Source: Sipunculus nudus
Lineage: Eukaryota > Annelida > Sipuncula > Golfingiida > Sipunculidae
Length of the DNA stretch: 64,000 nucleotides
Direction: 5' to 3'
Assembly (NCBI GenBank): GCA_026874595.1
Contig: CM049306.1
Coordinates: 64,548,019 to 64,612,018, forward strand
Under the pieces are notes generated by a model that was not told the origin of the DNA, did not search any database, and worked only from the letters and a program-made list of their open reading frames with translations. A program made the position numbers and the translations under genes. Below, in pieces: positions 37,201 through 47,559 of this stretch (position 1 is the first letter of the stretch; the number at the start of each line of letters is the position of its first letter).

Positions 37201-38933
37201 GATTCTTATATCATCAGTAACTGCAAGTTAATTTCCTGTTATTATAAACTAACAAATTCCTTTTCTATTTCTCTTTAATTTGTTATTAAAAACCAATAAA
37301 AATTTATTAATTTATTGTTTATTGTTATGTTGTTGGTTAAAACTACTAGATGAGTTGGGTTGGACACCTGGATCAACTGTTGCTGGCCATAAGCTGCCTG
37401 GATTCCTGTATGCCTCGCCTCAAGCGTGCATAATTTGATGAAAGGTCAACAAGGTCAACATACAGGTGACTCAAGAGGGGCTGGAGAGAGCCAAAGTCTG
37501 ACAGGGTCTCATAAAAACATTAATAAAAGCTACAATTTTTGGCCAATTTCTTTCAGCTTTCTAAACTAAAAAGCTGAAATCCTAATGTGTGCATGATATG
37601 AAAATTATATCAACAGTGCTCACAGGACACAAACGTGCCATGGTCACAGTTGGGCAAAATTTAAGGTACTAATTTTACATTTATACTAATAACTTATAAA
37701 ATTTGAAAAATTCAGAACTAATTTTGGGTATTCAATTGAATCTTGATTAAATAATGTTACATCCCTGACAAAAAAAATCTCTAGCTTCAGCAATGCCCTT
37801 GTTAAGGGAGTAAATATATTTCTTGATTTTTTACAAAGTGCATTATGTTTGGGCCCATAACTTAAAACAATTACGCAATACTGACATCATTCTGGCATGT
37901 GCATAGAGAAAGAAAAATATGTATATTATTTATGATTAAAGTCAGATCAGTGGTTTTGATATAAGGCAGTCTTGAAGTGTAACAAGGGTTTTTTTTTAAT
38001 GGAAAAATGAAGTTTTTCATTAATATCTCGAAGGTATTAAGTCCTAGTGACCAAATTCTTGGCATGGTAGGGGATTTTGGAGACATCTAACTGTATGCCG
38101 AATTTAAGGAACTAAGAGCTTAAGCTGGGGAGCTGAGCTTTTGCAAACTGCATAACACTAGCTTGATGTAAACAATATGTTACATGGTGCTTGAAAACTT
38201 ATTAAAATCTACAGTTTTTGATCAACTGGTTTCAAATTTTTGGTGTTAACAGTTGAAATGCTAACAAAAACATGCTGTGAAAACTAAATCAACAGTACTT
38301 ACAGAAAAAAAACGTGCCATGGTCAAAGTTGGGCAAAATTTAAGGTACCAATTTTTTATTTTTATTAATATTTTAGAAAATTTAAAAGATTTTATCTAAT
38401 TTTGGGTATACAATTTAATTTTGATTAATTAAAGTTATATTACTGGAAAAAAGGTCGATAGCTTTAACATTTTTTGTGTTAAGTGATCAAATATCTTTCC
38501 TGATTTTTTACAAAATGCATTATGTTTGGGCCCATAACTTTTTTAAATTAAATAATACAGACATAATTTCTGGCATGTACATAGGAACTATATAGAGGAA
38601 TATTTATGGTAAATATGAGGAAAAACAGATGAGTGGTTATGATATTAGGCAGTCCTGAAGTGTGAAAATAGGTTTTTAATAAAAAATTGAGGTTTTTCCT
38701 TAATTTCTCAAAGGAACGAAGTTGCAAAGACCCAGTTTTCGGCTTGGTAGGAGATCTTGGGGACATCTAACATTATGCCGAATTTTGGATTCCTAGGTCT
38801 TACGGTTTCAAAACGTGCCACATCTACGGACGGACGGACGGACAGACAGACGGCACGACGGACGGACAGATGGACGGACGACGGACAATGGACCACGACT
38901 ATAGCTCAGATGACTTATAGTCAGCTGAGCTAA
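34297..38933 (+). mobile_element. A2-family element nested in B, carrying a TIR transposon
   Basis: Same ends as 26023-28648: CAAGGGACCTATGGGTCACG with GCTCAGCTG, and the hairpin ending GTCAGCTGAGCTAA. Left flank GCAGTTAGAAAAA and right flank ATAAACAAAATCCGATA rejoin to the continuous B sequence seen at 56546-56568. The two A2 copies are collinear over their whole length except for the 2.0-kb insertion at 35180. Confidence 0.85.
35180..37182. mobile_element. 2.0-kb TIR DNA transposon (hAT-like or other), non-autonomous
   Basis: Termini are CAGGGTTCGTACAC and GTGCGTACGAACCCTG, inverted repeats with one gap. Subterminal TTCAAGCACTTTTCAAG repeats occur in both orientations. TTCTAC at 35174-35179 and 37183-37188 looks like a 6-bp target duplication; the A2 copy at 26921-26945 is the empty site. 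The interior has a different base composition with more CG. It holds no convincing transposase: the 109-codon ORF at 35860 resembles nothing I recognise. Superfamily not settled; hAT-like subterminal structure is an inference. Confidence 0.8.
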
Positions 38934-39095
38934 AAATAAACAAAATCCGATATAGTTTTTTGGATGACTAATCATTTGCAAAAAATTTGGTGATGCTAGC
39001 TCCTGCCGTTTTTGAGATAGCTATGGTTAACGTACAGACGACGCACGACACAACGCACGACGCCGCACCATCGCATAAGCTCACAGGTTCGCTAA

Positions 39096-40101
39096 AAACT
39101 CCATGATGAATATCCATGCAAAGAATCATGGTGATCAATGTATCAGTTGTTCAGATATTTGAGCTTTTTTATCAAATTTTTCATTATTCTGGGGGGGGGG
39201 GGTACTTCGGAGCCCAATAGCTAGAAGAATATGGGTAAGAGAGACCTAATTCCAGGTTTCCAAGAAGACTTTTCATGGATCTATCTGGATGTATAGTTAG
39301 AAGATTCCAGGTCCAGTGCTTACGATTTTTGTACTGTTAACAGATGACGGCATTTTTTAAGGTCTCAAAATAGGGGAAAAAATTGTTAAAAAATCGAAAA
39401 AAAACCAGGTGGCACCATCAATCTGCAGAAACTGATAAAACACTCCATGATCAATATCCATGCAGAGAATCATGGTGATCAATGCATTAGTTGTTCAGAT
39501 ACTTTTGTATCAAATTTTTCATTATTCTGGGGGGGGGGGGGGGGTAATTCGGAGCCCAATAGCTAGAAGAATATGGGTAACAGAGACCTAATTCCAGGTT
39601 TCCAAGAAGACTCATCATGGACCTCTCTGGATGTAGAGTGAGAAGATTCCAGGTCCAGCGGTTACAATTTGTGCCCTGTTTACAGATGACAGCATCTATT
39701 GAAGTCCCAAAAATAGAGAAAAAAAATCGTAAAAAATCGAAAAAATACAGGTGGCGCCACCAGTCTGCAGAAACTGATGAAACACTCCATGATCAATATC
39801 CATGCTAAAAATCATGGTGATCAATGCATTAGTTGTTCAGATACTTGAGCTTTTGTTTCAAATTTTTCATTATTCTGGGGGGTACTTCGGAGCCCCATAG
39901 CCTGAAAATATGGGTAACAGAGACCCAATTCCAGGTTTCCAAGGAGATTTTTCATGGACCTCTCTGGATGTAAAGTCAGAAGATTCCAGGTCCTGGGGTT
40001 AAGATTGTGCCTTGTTAACGGACAGACGGCCGGATGGCCGGACAGACGACGGACAAAGAATGATCGCTATAGCTCAGATGACTTACAGTCAGCTGAGCTA
40101 A
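39096..40101 (+). repeat. A core modules, about 338 bp
   Basis: ATATGGGTAA recurs at about 39229, 39571 and 39907. Each module has ACCTGGTGG/GGTGGCGCCACC-type hearts (exact at 39750), CTGCAGAAACTGAT, AATCATGGTGATCAATG and a poly-G run of differing length (39191, 39530), which is a replication-slippage site. GACGGCCGGATGGCCGG precedes the 3' hairpin. Confidence 0.8.
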
Positions 40102-40520
40102 AAATTACAGCCAGAGGATTTGACTGTCGACAATGAAACACTGGAATGTAAAATTGTGAAATTTAAAGTACACAAATCGGATATCATTGATTGTTGCATA
40201 CAAGAAACCGTTACACCCACTTGAGCACTTTTGCACAAGATTTCATTCTCTTATTACATCTTTGCCATTGAATGCTTGTGTTTGTACTTGGAGACTTCAA
40301 TGATAACTTGAATGACAAACAAGAAAGCAAGTTATCTGAAATGATGATGCAATGTGGATTTGAACAATTTGTAAGAAAACCTACACAGAAAACCTAGATA
40401 GGGGTACCCTGATTGACCATATCTATCACAACAAGGTTGGTACATGAGATGTTACTGCAGAAGTTCATGATACATACTTCTCTGTTCATGACATCACATT
40501 TTGTTCTTTCAGGAATAAAT
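40102..40520 (+). pseudogene. Helentron endonuclease domain, C-terminal part
   Basis: This continues the reading lost at 29076. LQPEDLTVDNETLECKIVKF begins at about 40106, then come a shift, VLGDFNDNL (GDFN motif of the EEP nuclease fold) near 40285, GFEQFV, GTLIDHIYHN and EVHDTYFSVHDITF. The usual SDHD near the end of this domain reads SVHD here, so a catalytic position looks changed. Stops and shifts show it is dead. Downstream DNA is AT-rich, and I could not place the 3' end of the autonomous element. Confidence 0.8.
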
Positions 40521-41300
40521 GAATTATGTTACATTTTATTTGTACTGTCATTTTTGTTACAGTCGCAATTATAGTTATGATTTTTAATGACATTTTTGTT
40601 ATCAATTAGATGTATGTATATATATATATAACTATATATATATATATAAATATTAGCTTATATTTGAATATATTGTCTATTGATACATTTGCAATTTACA
40701 ATAATGAATTTTAGAACAGTTACCGAATAGTGCCATGCAATGATTGTGAATTTATTTTCTCTTTAATGATATATTGTGTTTTTTTTAGAAAGAGACATCC
40801 TGAAAGAGAAGCAGATTTTATGTTAGTTTTAAAAATTGAATATATTACACATTTATGTTGCATAGAAACCGACGGACGGTTTAAATGTGTTCCATTAGTT
40901 AATCTCTAAAACAAAAATAAAGAAAAGTCGGAAAAAATATATACTGATCGATGAACTGCATATCATATATTATTACCTTATGTATACATTCATTTCAGTT
41001 TATAACAATCAATCGGGACATGGTTAGGTACGTCACTTTGGGTCAGGAGGTGACAGGCCGTATGATAAGCACGGTCGATCTCTCCTAGAAGAACCAGTAT
41101 GTTTAGAAGAATGCCTTGAAATCATTTGCAACTGTGATACATTCAAAAGCCAATCAGATAGGAACATATCAGGCTGTTAAATTTTGCAAGAGTGCTCGCA
41201 GGAGAACCACCTAGCCAAGGCCAAATAAGTTTGCATGAAAGAGTGGAAGTGATTAACTCTACCAAAACGTTGCTACATAAGAACCTAAACTAGACCAGTA
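40521..41300. other. AT-rich region after Helentron relic
   Basis: A (TA)n microsatellite lies at 40617-40650 and a block at 40861-40900 is shared with 10315-10385. A slightly GC-richer unique piece (41015-41290) has no recognised product. Possibly the 3' untranslated part of the Helentron. Confidence 0.4.
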
Positions 41301-41419
41301 TCAGTTATAAAACCTTTATTGTTCATAACATGTTGCAGTGTTACAAGAAGAACTGAATATGTTAACAAATATATCTATAAATTTATATATATATATATAC
41401 ATATGCATGTATATATGTT

Positions 41420-41590
41420 ACAGTCAATGTGTAATATCAGCAAAATTGTAAATTGTCTGAAATTTTCAGTCAATTTACAAACTGCCTCATTCACTCAGGC
41501 ATTTTACAAAATGACTGAAATTTTCAGGCATTTAACAAATTGACTGAAAAATCAGTCCAATTATTTGACAGATTGACTGAAATTTTGAAT
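41420..41590 (+). repeat. short degenerate tandem repeat
   Basis: GACTGAAATTTTCAG, CTGAAATTTTCAGTCAATTT and similar phrases recur every 30-50 bp. CTGAAATTTTCAG is itself a palindrome with a central TTT. Confidence 0.6.
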
Positions 41591-41629
41591 TGGTGTAAGA
41601 CAAGTCATTTATTTAAAATAGATTATTAT

Positions 41630-42110
41630 TATGACATATGTATTCTGATATGGTAAACCTTGCCTATTTTGAGTGAACTTTATGTTTTGTCATCTTCTTT
41701 CTTAAGCTACATATGTAATAATATAATGTGTAAAATTACATGTATTCTGATATGGTATATCTTGCGAAATTTGAGTAAACTTTATATTTTTTCTTCTTAA
41801 ACTACATGTGTAATAATATGATGTGAAATATTTGATCAATAATGATGAGGAGAATCAATGTTAAACTCAAAAATCACAATAATATTTCACATTATATTAA
41901 TACACGCATAGCTTAAAGAGAGAAACTGTATAAACTGAAGAGAAAAAGTATAAACTGTTCTCAAATATTTCATAACTTGCATCTTTTGAAAAAAGTTTAA
42001 ATTTATTTCTTTTTTTTAAGGTATGTGTTTAATAATTTGTGTGAAATATTTGATAGAGAATGATGAGGATAATCAAATTTAAACAGATGCTTATATCAAA
42101 TACCTAATCA
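41630..42110 (+). repeat. about 105-bp duplication and GATGAGGATAATC repeats
   Basis: TGTATTCTGATATGGTA occurs at about 41639 and 41743. GTGAAATATTTGAT with AATGATGAGGA.AATC occurs at about 41825 and 42042 on this strand and inverted at 43978-44035, flanking the E element and the Cys-rich relic. Confidence 0.6.
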
Positions 42111-42395
42111 AGATATACGTGGATGAGTTACAAAGGGTGGTTGTTTACCAGAATTGCAGTGTAGGTGCTACCTTTAATGAGGCTACCCTGTGCACTATTT
42201 AATTAGAGCCAAACATTAATGGCTGATAGAGATGAGTAGTTTCTTTAATGGGTCAACCATGTACCTGCTTGATAGAGGCAAATTGTGACTTGTGTTAGAC
42301 TGAGTACTAAATGAGCACATGAGTCGGTTTTGCACATGCTGTTATTAGAGCCAAACCATGAATGTTGCTAGAGTTGAGAAGAAGAAGAGTCCATG

Positions 42396-42536
42396 TATGG
42401 TGAACAAGGGTATACCAAGTGTAACGGTGGACAGAGTGGCAAGCAATGCAAGTCAAACAAATGTAAATGTTTCAAGGCTGGACTGAAATATAACAGTAGG
42501 TGTCATGGAAGTTTGGCATGCCCTAATAAAAACTGA
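42396..42536 (+). pseudogene. Cys-rich C-terminal tail of a transposon-type protein
   Basis: The frame reads YGEQGYTKCNGGQ then CKSNKCKCFKAGL, SRCHGSLAC and a stop. Evenly spaced Cys with SNKCKCFKAGLKYNSRCH matches my memory of the Cys-rich tail of integrase-bearing, KRBA2-like transposon proteins in invertebrates. An upstream stop at 42375 limits it to about 50 codons, and no integrase core was found in the preceding kilobase. Either a decayed last exon or a transposon remnant. Confidence 0.5.
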
Positions 42537-42937
42537 AACTAGTATTGTGTAAGCTAATGAAAGGATCATATGTTTTCTTAATCAAGAAGAAGAAACCAAA
42601 TGTAGTTGTTAATGTCAAATGCATGTACACTATACATTCTTTGAGTATAGAGAAACACATTATGGCTGGTAGAGTTAATTAGTTAGCTTTTGTTGAGACA
42701 GTTTAGTATTTACAACAATGTTACTTTTTATTGAGACCGTTTAATATTTCACAACACATGATGAACAACTTCTGCAAAAATTGGAATCAATACACAAGAA
42801 CATTTTCGTTATCTGTATGTGAAACATTACACTTTACAACATGATGTATAATACATCACAATATATAACCATTTTGTAACAGTGAGATATATGAAACAAA
42901 TGGAATATTACTTGAATATTTGTCATTTTAATTTTAA
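42537..42937. other. AT-rich sequence, no feature seen
   Basis: Low-complexity AT-rich DNA with scattered ACAACATGATG phrases. No repeat match in the window and no coding signal. Confidence 0.4.
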
Positions 42938-43955
42938 CTAGATGTGTCGGAACGACACGAATGTCCCACCTGGGGCAAATTAGAAACATTTGTTAAATTT
43001 TGAAAAATTTTTTAAGTTAAGGAGGTGTTGTATGGTCAAAAGTAGGTCAACAAGGGCAAAATGCAAACTCGATCTGTAATGGGTGATTATCAAGCAACAC
43101 ACCAAAAATCAGGCCAGTATCTGCAGGCACTGTGAAAAAAAAATCCATACATGTGCATTTTCCATAAAAATTTCTGTCTACTTGAAATTTTCTATGTTTA
43201 GGAGCCGTAAAACAATCCAAAATAGGTCAATCGGGACAAAACTCAAACTCGCTCTGTAACTATCATTATCTGCCCACACATAAAAAATCAGGGTGGTATC
43301 TGCAGGCATTGAGGAAAAAAATCTGTACATGTGTATTTGTCATGAAAATTTATATTTTTCATGAAATTTTCCATGTTCAGGAGCCGTAAAACGGTCAAAA
43401 GTAGGTCAACCAGGACGAAATGAGAACTCAATCTGGAACTAGTCAATATCTGCCCACACACAAAAAATCAGGCTAATATCTGCAGGCATTGCGAAAAAAA
43501 GTCCGTACATGTGTATTTGACATGAAAATTTATATTTTTCATGAAATTTTCGAAGTTTAGGAGCTGTAAAACGGTCAAAAGTAAGTCAGCTGGGACGAAA
43601 CGTGAACTCAATCTGTAACTGGTCATTATCTGCCTACACACAAAAAATCAGGCCAATATCTGCAGGCATTGCGAAAAAAGTCCGTACATGTGTATTTGTC
43701 ATGAAAATTTCTATATTTCATGAAATGTTCTAAGTTTAGGAGCCATAAATGGTCAAAAGTAGGTCAACCGGGACGAAACACGAACTCGATCTGTAACTGG
43801 TCATTATCTGCCCACACACTGAAAATCAGGCCAATATCTGCAGGCATTTAAAAAAAAAAAGTCCGTACAACTGTTTGATTTCGGAATGACTGAAGGACGG
43901 AATGACGGACATGGGTAAAACTATATGCCCTGGCTACTTTGTGGCGGGGGCATAA
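42938..43955 (+). mobile_element. E-family element with five 180-bp modules
   Basis: It starts CTAGATGTGTCGGAACGACA, with a GTGTCG-GAA-CGACAC hairpin, and ends TATGCCC...GGGGCATAA, also a hairpin. The phrase GGTCAAAAGTAGGTCA or variant starts at about 43034, 43214, 43393, 43573 and 43751: 178-180-bp spacing. GACTGAAGGACGGAATGACG precedes the 3' end. The subterminal inverted repeat is diverged. Structure matches families common in mollusc genomes (from memory). Confidence 0.8.
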
Positions 43956-44029
43956 TAAAATGACTGATTTTTTTCAGTTAAACTGTGATTATCCTCATCA
44001 TTCTTTATCAAATATTTCACAAATGATGT

Positions 44030-44176
44030 TTGTGTAATTGGTTCTTGAACATAATCTATAGTACTAGCATTGTTCATATACATGTTACAGATGTACTTGA
44101 AAAGTTATGGTCCAGCATTGAAACATGATACCTGGTTTAAATCTAGCACAGGTTCGCATTAGGCATCTAGGCCTTG
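44030..44176 (-). mobile_element. B-family 5' end fragment, reverse
   Basis: On the minus strand it reads CAAGGCCTAGATGCCTAATG, then GCGAACCTGTGC, followed by the CAATGCTGGACCAT phrase of B. It is cut after about 150 bp. The A/T-run on its outer side may supply the poly(A) signal of the neighbouring gene. Confidence 0.75.
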
Positions 44177-44404
44177 TTTTTTTTATTAAAATTATACCTT
44201 AAAACTTGCTAAGTATAGTTACTGACCATATAGTGATGGAAAATGAATATTTAATTGTAGAATTAGCAAACCATGTAATTTGCTGCAGGTATATTTCTAG
44301 TTGGATTAATAAAGTTCAATAAGTTGTCAAAGAAATAATGCAAAGATACTATTAACTGGTCCAGTAAACTTTAACAAGATAAGGTGTTTTCCTTCCTTAA
44401 GACT
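44177..44404 (-). other. probable 3' UTR of the dehydrogenase gene
   Basis: AT-rich unique sequence lies between the stop codon and the B fragment. TTTATT at about 44180-44185 gives AATAAA on the minus strand, a candidate poly(A) signal some 220 bp after the stop. Inferred only from position. Confidence 0.4.
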
Positions 44405-44581
44405 TCAGATCAAGCCCACAATCCTCTCTGTGACCTCCCACAGCTTTTTGGCGACTGCATCATCCATACCAGCCTGTGCCTCTTGTGCTATTTTACACTC
44501 TGCAAAATACTTCCCACTGACTCCATTTAACTCCTCAGAAACTGCCACATGCACAGTTGTCTGCGCCCCCTCTTCAGGTGT
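44405..44581 (-). CDS. retinol-dehydrogenase-like short-chain dehydrogenase, last coding exon
   Basis: The minus-strand reading starts TPEEGAQTTVHVAVSEE, continues with NGVSGKYF and AAKKLWEVTE-like residues (actual DAVAKKLWEVTERIVGLI), and ends at TGA (44405-44407). It has 58 codons. The TPEEGAQT...G.SGKYF...LWE.SE..V pattern is the C-terminal end of the RDH11-14/DHRS group of NADP(H)-dependent dehydrogenases, which reduce or oxidise retinoids and related carbonyls on membranes. A splice acceptor CTGCAG with an AT/T-rich tract precedes it (AG at 44582-44583 on the complement), phase 0. The frame is clean, unlike everything around it, so it is likely a live host gene. Upstream exons (Rossmann fold, YxxxK) were not found up to 64000; the intron may be very long. 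Confidence 0.85.
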   Translation of the reverse strand, partial: TPEEGAQTTVHVAVSEELNGVSGKYFAECKIAQEAQAGMDDAVAKKLWEVTERIVGLI

Positions 44582-44863
44582 CTGCAGTTAAAACAAGTTT
44601 ACATTAAACAAATCAGCAATATTATAGATCAACCTATAAACATATCAAATAGAGGAAAATACTGCAGATTCTGCATAAATGGCATATAAAGCTAACTGAA
44701 GAAACCCTTAGTATCTGAAAGCTTCCCCGTAAAAGTGCTTGCAAAATTGGGGACCACTATTCATGTCTCTAACTGTAAGGGGTGACCACATTTAAATGAA
44801 TTTTTTTTTGTCAGATAAAGTTGACGTCAGGTGATTTGAATGATATAACATATACATATATTT
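44582..44863 (-). other. intron sequence next to the last exon
   Basis: Unique AT-rich DNA without ORF or repeat match; presumed intron because it adjoins the splice acceptor. Confidence 0.5.
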
Positions 44864-45058
44864 CAGGGGCAGATCCAGGATTCAAGAAAAGGGTGGGTCG
44901 AAGCCTTGAGCACCAATTAATGAAAAACCCTAAAAAAAGTCCATAAGGTCACCAAAAGGGGGGGGGGGTCTCGGCCGCAAAAAGTGGTCTAAAACCATGA
45001 AAAAGGTTGCCACGGCAGGAAAGGGTCGGGTCTGGACCCCCTCCTGGATCTGCTTCTG
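44864..45058. mobile_element. 195-bp MITE-like element
   Basis: Ends are CAGGGGCAGATCCAGGA and TCCTGGATCTGCTTCTG, 17-bp inverted repeats with two mismatches. The interior has a G-run and AAAAGGTTGCC. No clear target duplication is visible. This CAGGGGCGGATCCAGGA-type end is widespread in animal MITEs (memory). Confidence 0.75.
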
Positions 45059-45234
45059 TATCTAGTTAAAAATTATTTTGCTTGAAGTGTAAAAAAACGC
45101 TACATTTCATAAAAAATTGATGTCATGACGCTAAGACCGCTAAGACCAAATACAGATGTAAGACAGGTTATACGGGAAGTTTAGGTATGATAAAAAAGAA
45201 GGTGCATATGTAATTCATACATATATATGAACAA

Positions 45235-45908
45235 CTAGATGTGGTCGGACAATGGTCCTCAGAGGGCCCCGCCTTTCTGCAAGTGCTGGACTAGTTTACA
45301 TGTGGGTGAAAAATTAAGTTAAATTTGAAAAAATATGACAAACAGAAAAAGGGTTTTTATCCATATGCATGAGGGAAAAATCCTACTGGACCAAATGATA
45401 TTAAAGAAGATGTCTGAAATAATGTGTGCAATAGAAAATCAATGAATGTAATCTGTTAGCCATATTTGATTTTAAGCCAGTCTGTAATTCAATAGATCTG
45501 GAGCCCTTATATGTACCAATCAACCCTGTGAATTTGGGAAAGCTGCAGTATGTTGCTGTGGAGTTATCACGCACGAAAGAAAATCAGCGATTGGGCCGTG
45601 GCGGCCATATTGGAATTCCAATAACTCTGTAATTTGAAAGGTCTGGAGCCCTAATAGGTACCAATCAAACCTGTGAATTTGGAAAAGCTGCAGTATGTTT
45701 ATGTTGAGTTACAGCGCGCAAAAGAAAATCAGGGGTTGGGCTGTAGCAGCCATATTAGAATTCCAATAAGTCTGTTATTTCAATCAACCCTGTTAATTTG
45801 GGAAAGCTGCTGTATATTGTTGTTGAGTTATCGCGCTCGAAAGAAAGTGTCACCGACGGAAGGACTGACTGACACGGTAATCACTATAGGGCACCTGCTT
45901 GTCAAGCG
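45235..45908 (+). mobile_element. G-family element, 3' end truncated
   Basis: It starts CTAGATGTGGTCGGACAATG, then GAGGGCCCCGCC. Modules of about 145 bp follow: CTGGAGCCC at 45498 and 45643, with GGGCCGTGGCGGCCATATTG at the heart and CCAATAACTCTGTAATT at the join. GACGGAAGGACTGACTGACA precedes ACTATAGGGCACCTGC, after which D sequence takes over abruptly, so the final hairpin arm is missing. Confidence 0.7.
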
Positions 45909-47559
45909 GATCTATACACATGCAAAATTTCAGGGGGATATGTCAAAACAGTCCTGAGATACAAGTCTGAATGTCTGCAGCCTATACATAAATGTAGGTG
46001 GCACCACCTGCCACAAAATCCAGAAAGCTATCCAAGATGTCTAAACATGCAAAATTTTATGCAGATAAGTCACACCACTACTGAGATATGAGTGATTTTA
46101 GCTCACAGCAGACAAACAGATGTACGCTGTGCAAAAATGGTGGCAGGTGGCGACACCAATTTTGGGTAAGATTAAGATGTGAGATCTATACAAATGCAAA
46201 ATTTCAGGGGAATATGTCAAACCAGTCCTGAGATATAAGCCTGAATGTCTGCAGCTTATATACATAAATGTAGGCGGAGCCACCTGCCACAAATTCCAGA
46301 GAGCTATCCAAGATGTATAAACCTGAGAAATTTTAGGCAGATATGTCAAACCACTGCCGATATAAGTCATTTTATCCCAAAGCAAACAAACAGATGGACG
46401 CTGTGCAAAATTAGTTGCAGGTGGCGCCACCAGTTTTGCGTATGATAAAAAGTTATGTGAGATCTATAAACTTGCAAAATTTTTGCTCAATCGGTCAAAT
46501 GGTTCCCGAGATATGAGCTTGGATGTCTGCAGTGTAAATGTGAATGAAGGTGGCGCCACCTGTCATAAAATCAAGAAAGCTGTCAAGGATGTATAAACCT
46601 GCGTATAAACCTGCAAAATTTCAGGTGGATAAGTTAAACCACTGCCGAGATATGAGTGATTTTATCCCAAGGCAGTTGAACAAATGGACACAGTGCAAAA
46701 ATGGTTGCAGGTGGCGCCACCAGTTTTGCGTATGATAGAGCTATGTGAGATCTATAAACATGCAAAATTTTTTCCCAATCGGTCAAATGGTTCCTGAGAT
46801 ATGAGCTTGGATGTCTGCAGAGTAAATGTGAATGTAGGTGGCGCCACCTGTCATAAAATCAAGAAAGCTGTCAAGGATGTATAAACCTGCAAAATTGATT
46901 TTATAACAAGGCAGATGAACAAATGGACGCTGTGCAAAAATGGTTGCAGGTGGCGCCACCAGTTTTGCGTATGATAAAGAGCTATATGAGATCTATACAC
47001 ATGCAAAATTTTGGCCCAACTGGTCAAACGGTTCCCGAGATATGAGCTTGGATGTCTGTAGCTTAAACGTGATATAGGTGGCGCCACCTGTCATAAAATC
47101 AAGAAAGCTGTCAAGGATGTATACACATGCACAATGTCAGGTGTATAAGTCCAACCAATGCAGAGATATGAGTGTTTTTATCCCAAGGCAGATGAACAGA
47201 TGGACACTGTGCAAAAATGGTTGCAGGTGGCGCCACCATTTTTAGTGTATGTTATAAAGCTTTCAAAGGGCTACATTTGTGCAAAATCTTTAGCCTTACC
47301 GGTCAAATGGTTCATGAGATATGTGGGTTTATGTGTAAAAACAGACACACAAATGGACGCTGGGCAGAGAGGAAAGGTCAGAGGTCAACAAAAAGTGGGG
47401 GCACAGCAGTTCACATGTGACCGATCATAATTCCGAATTTTAAAAAATTCTGCCCAGTGGTTATTAGGGAGTTCTCTTGAAACCTATGGGGCGATGGCGG
47501 CAGCATCTGCGTCTGACTGAAAACATAGTGTCCGCAAAACTCTGTTTTGGCGGATACAA
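45909..47559 (+). mobile_element. D-family element, 5' truncated
   Basis: GGTGGCGCCACC modules lie at 46422, 46550, 46712, 46836, 46950, 47078 and 47225, with variants earlier. It ends CATAGTGTCCGCAAAACTC, TGTTTTGGCGGATACAA, then TGATTGTAGCTGG of B. It begins abruptly at the G junction with no D start. Confidence 0.75.

Larger units (their letters stand above)
29859..39095 (+). mobile_element. B-family element nested in A
   Basis: It starts CAAGGCCTACAGGCCTAATG, then GCGAACCTGTG, and ends CACAGGTTCGCTAA after ACGACGCACGACGCCGC. It is itself interrupted by D (to 32390) and A2 (34297-38933). B sequence proper is visible at 29859-29891, 32391-34296 and 38934-39095. The host module CTGATGAAACACTCCATG at 39775 shows the unoccupied state. 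Confidence 0.8.
29077..40101 (+). mobile_element. A-family element (11 kb with nested insertions)
   Basis: It starts CAAGTGACCCGTGGGTCATG, and ends GTCAGCTGAGCTAA after GACAGACGGCCGGATGGCCG. Own sequence is only 29077-29858 and 39096-40101; the rest is nested. Its core modules carry GGTAACAGAGACC. The endonuclease reading frame on the left (ending ..GVMICVKK) continues on the right (LQPEDLTVDNE..), so the outer boundaries are well fixed. Confidence 0.8.
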
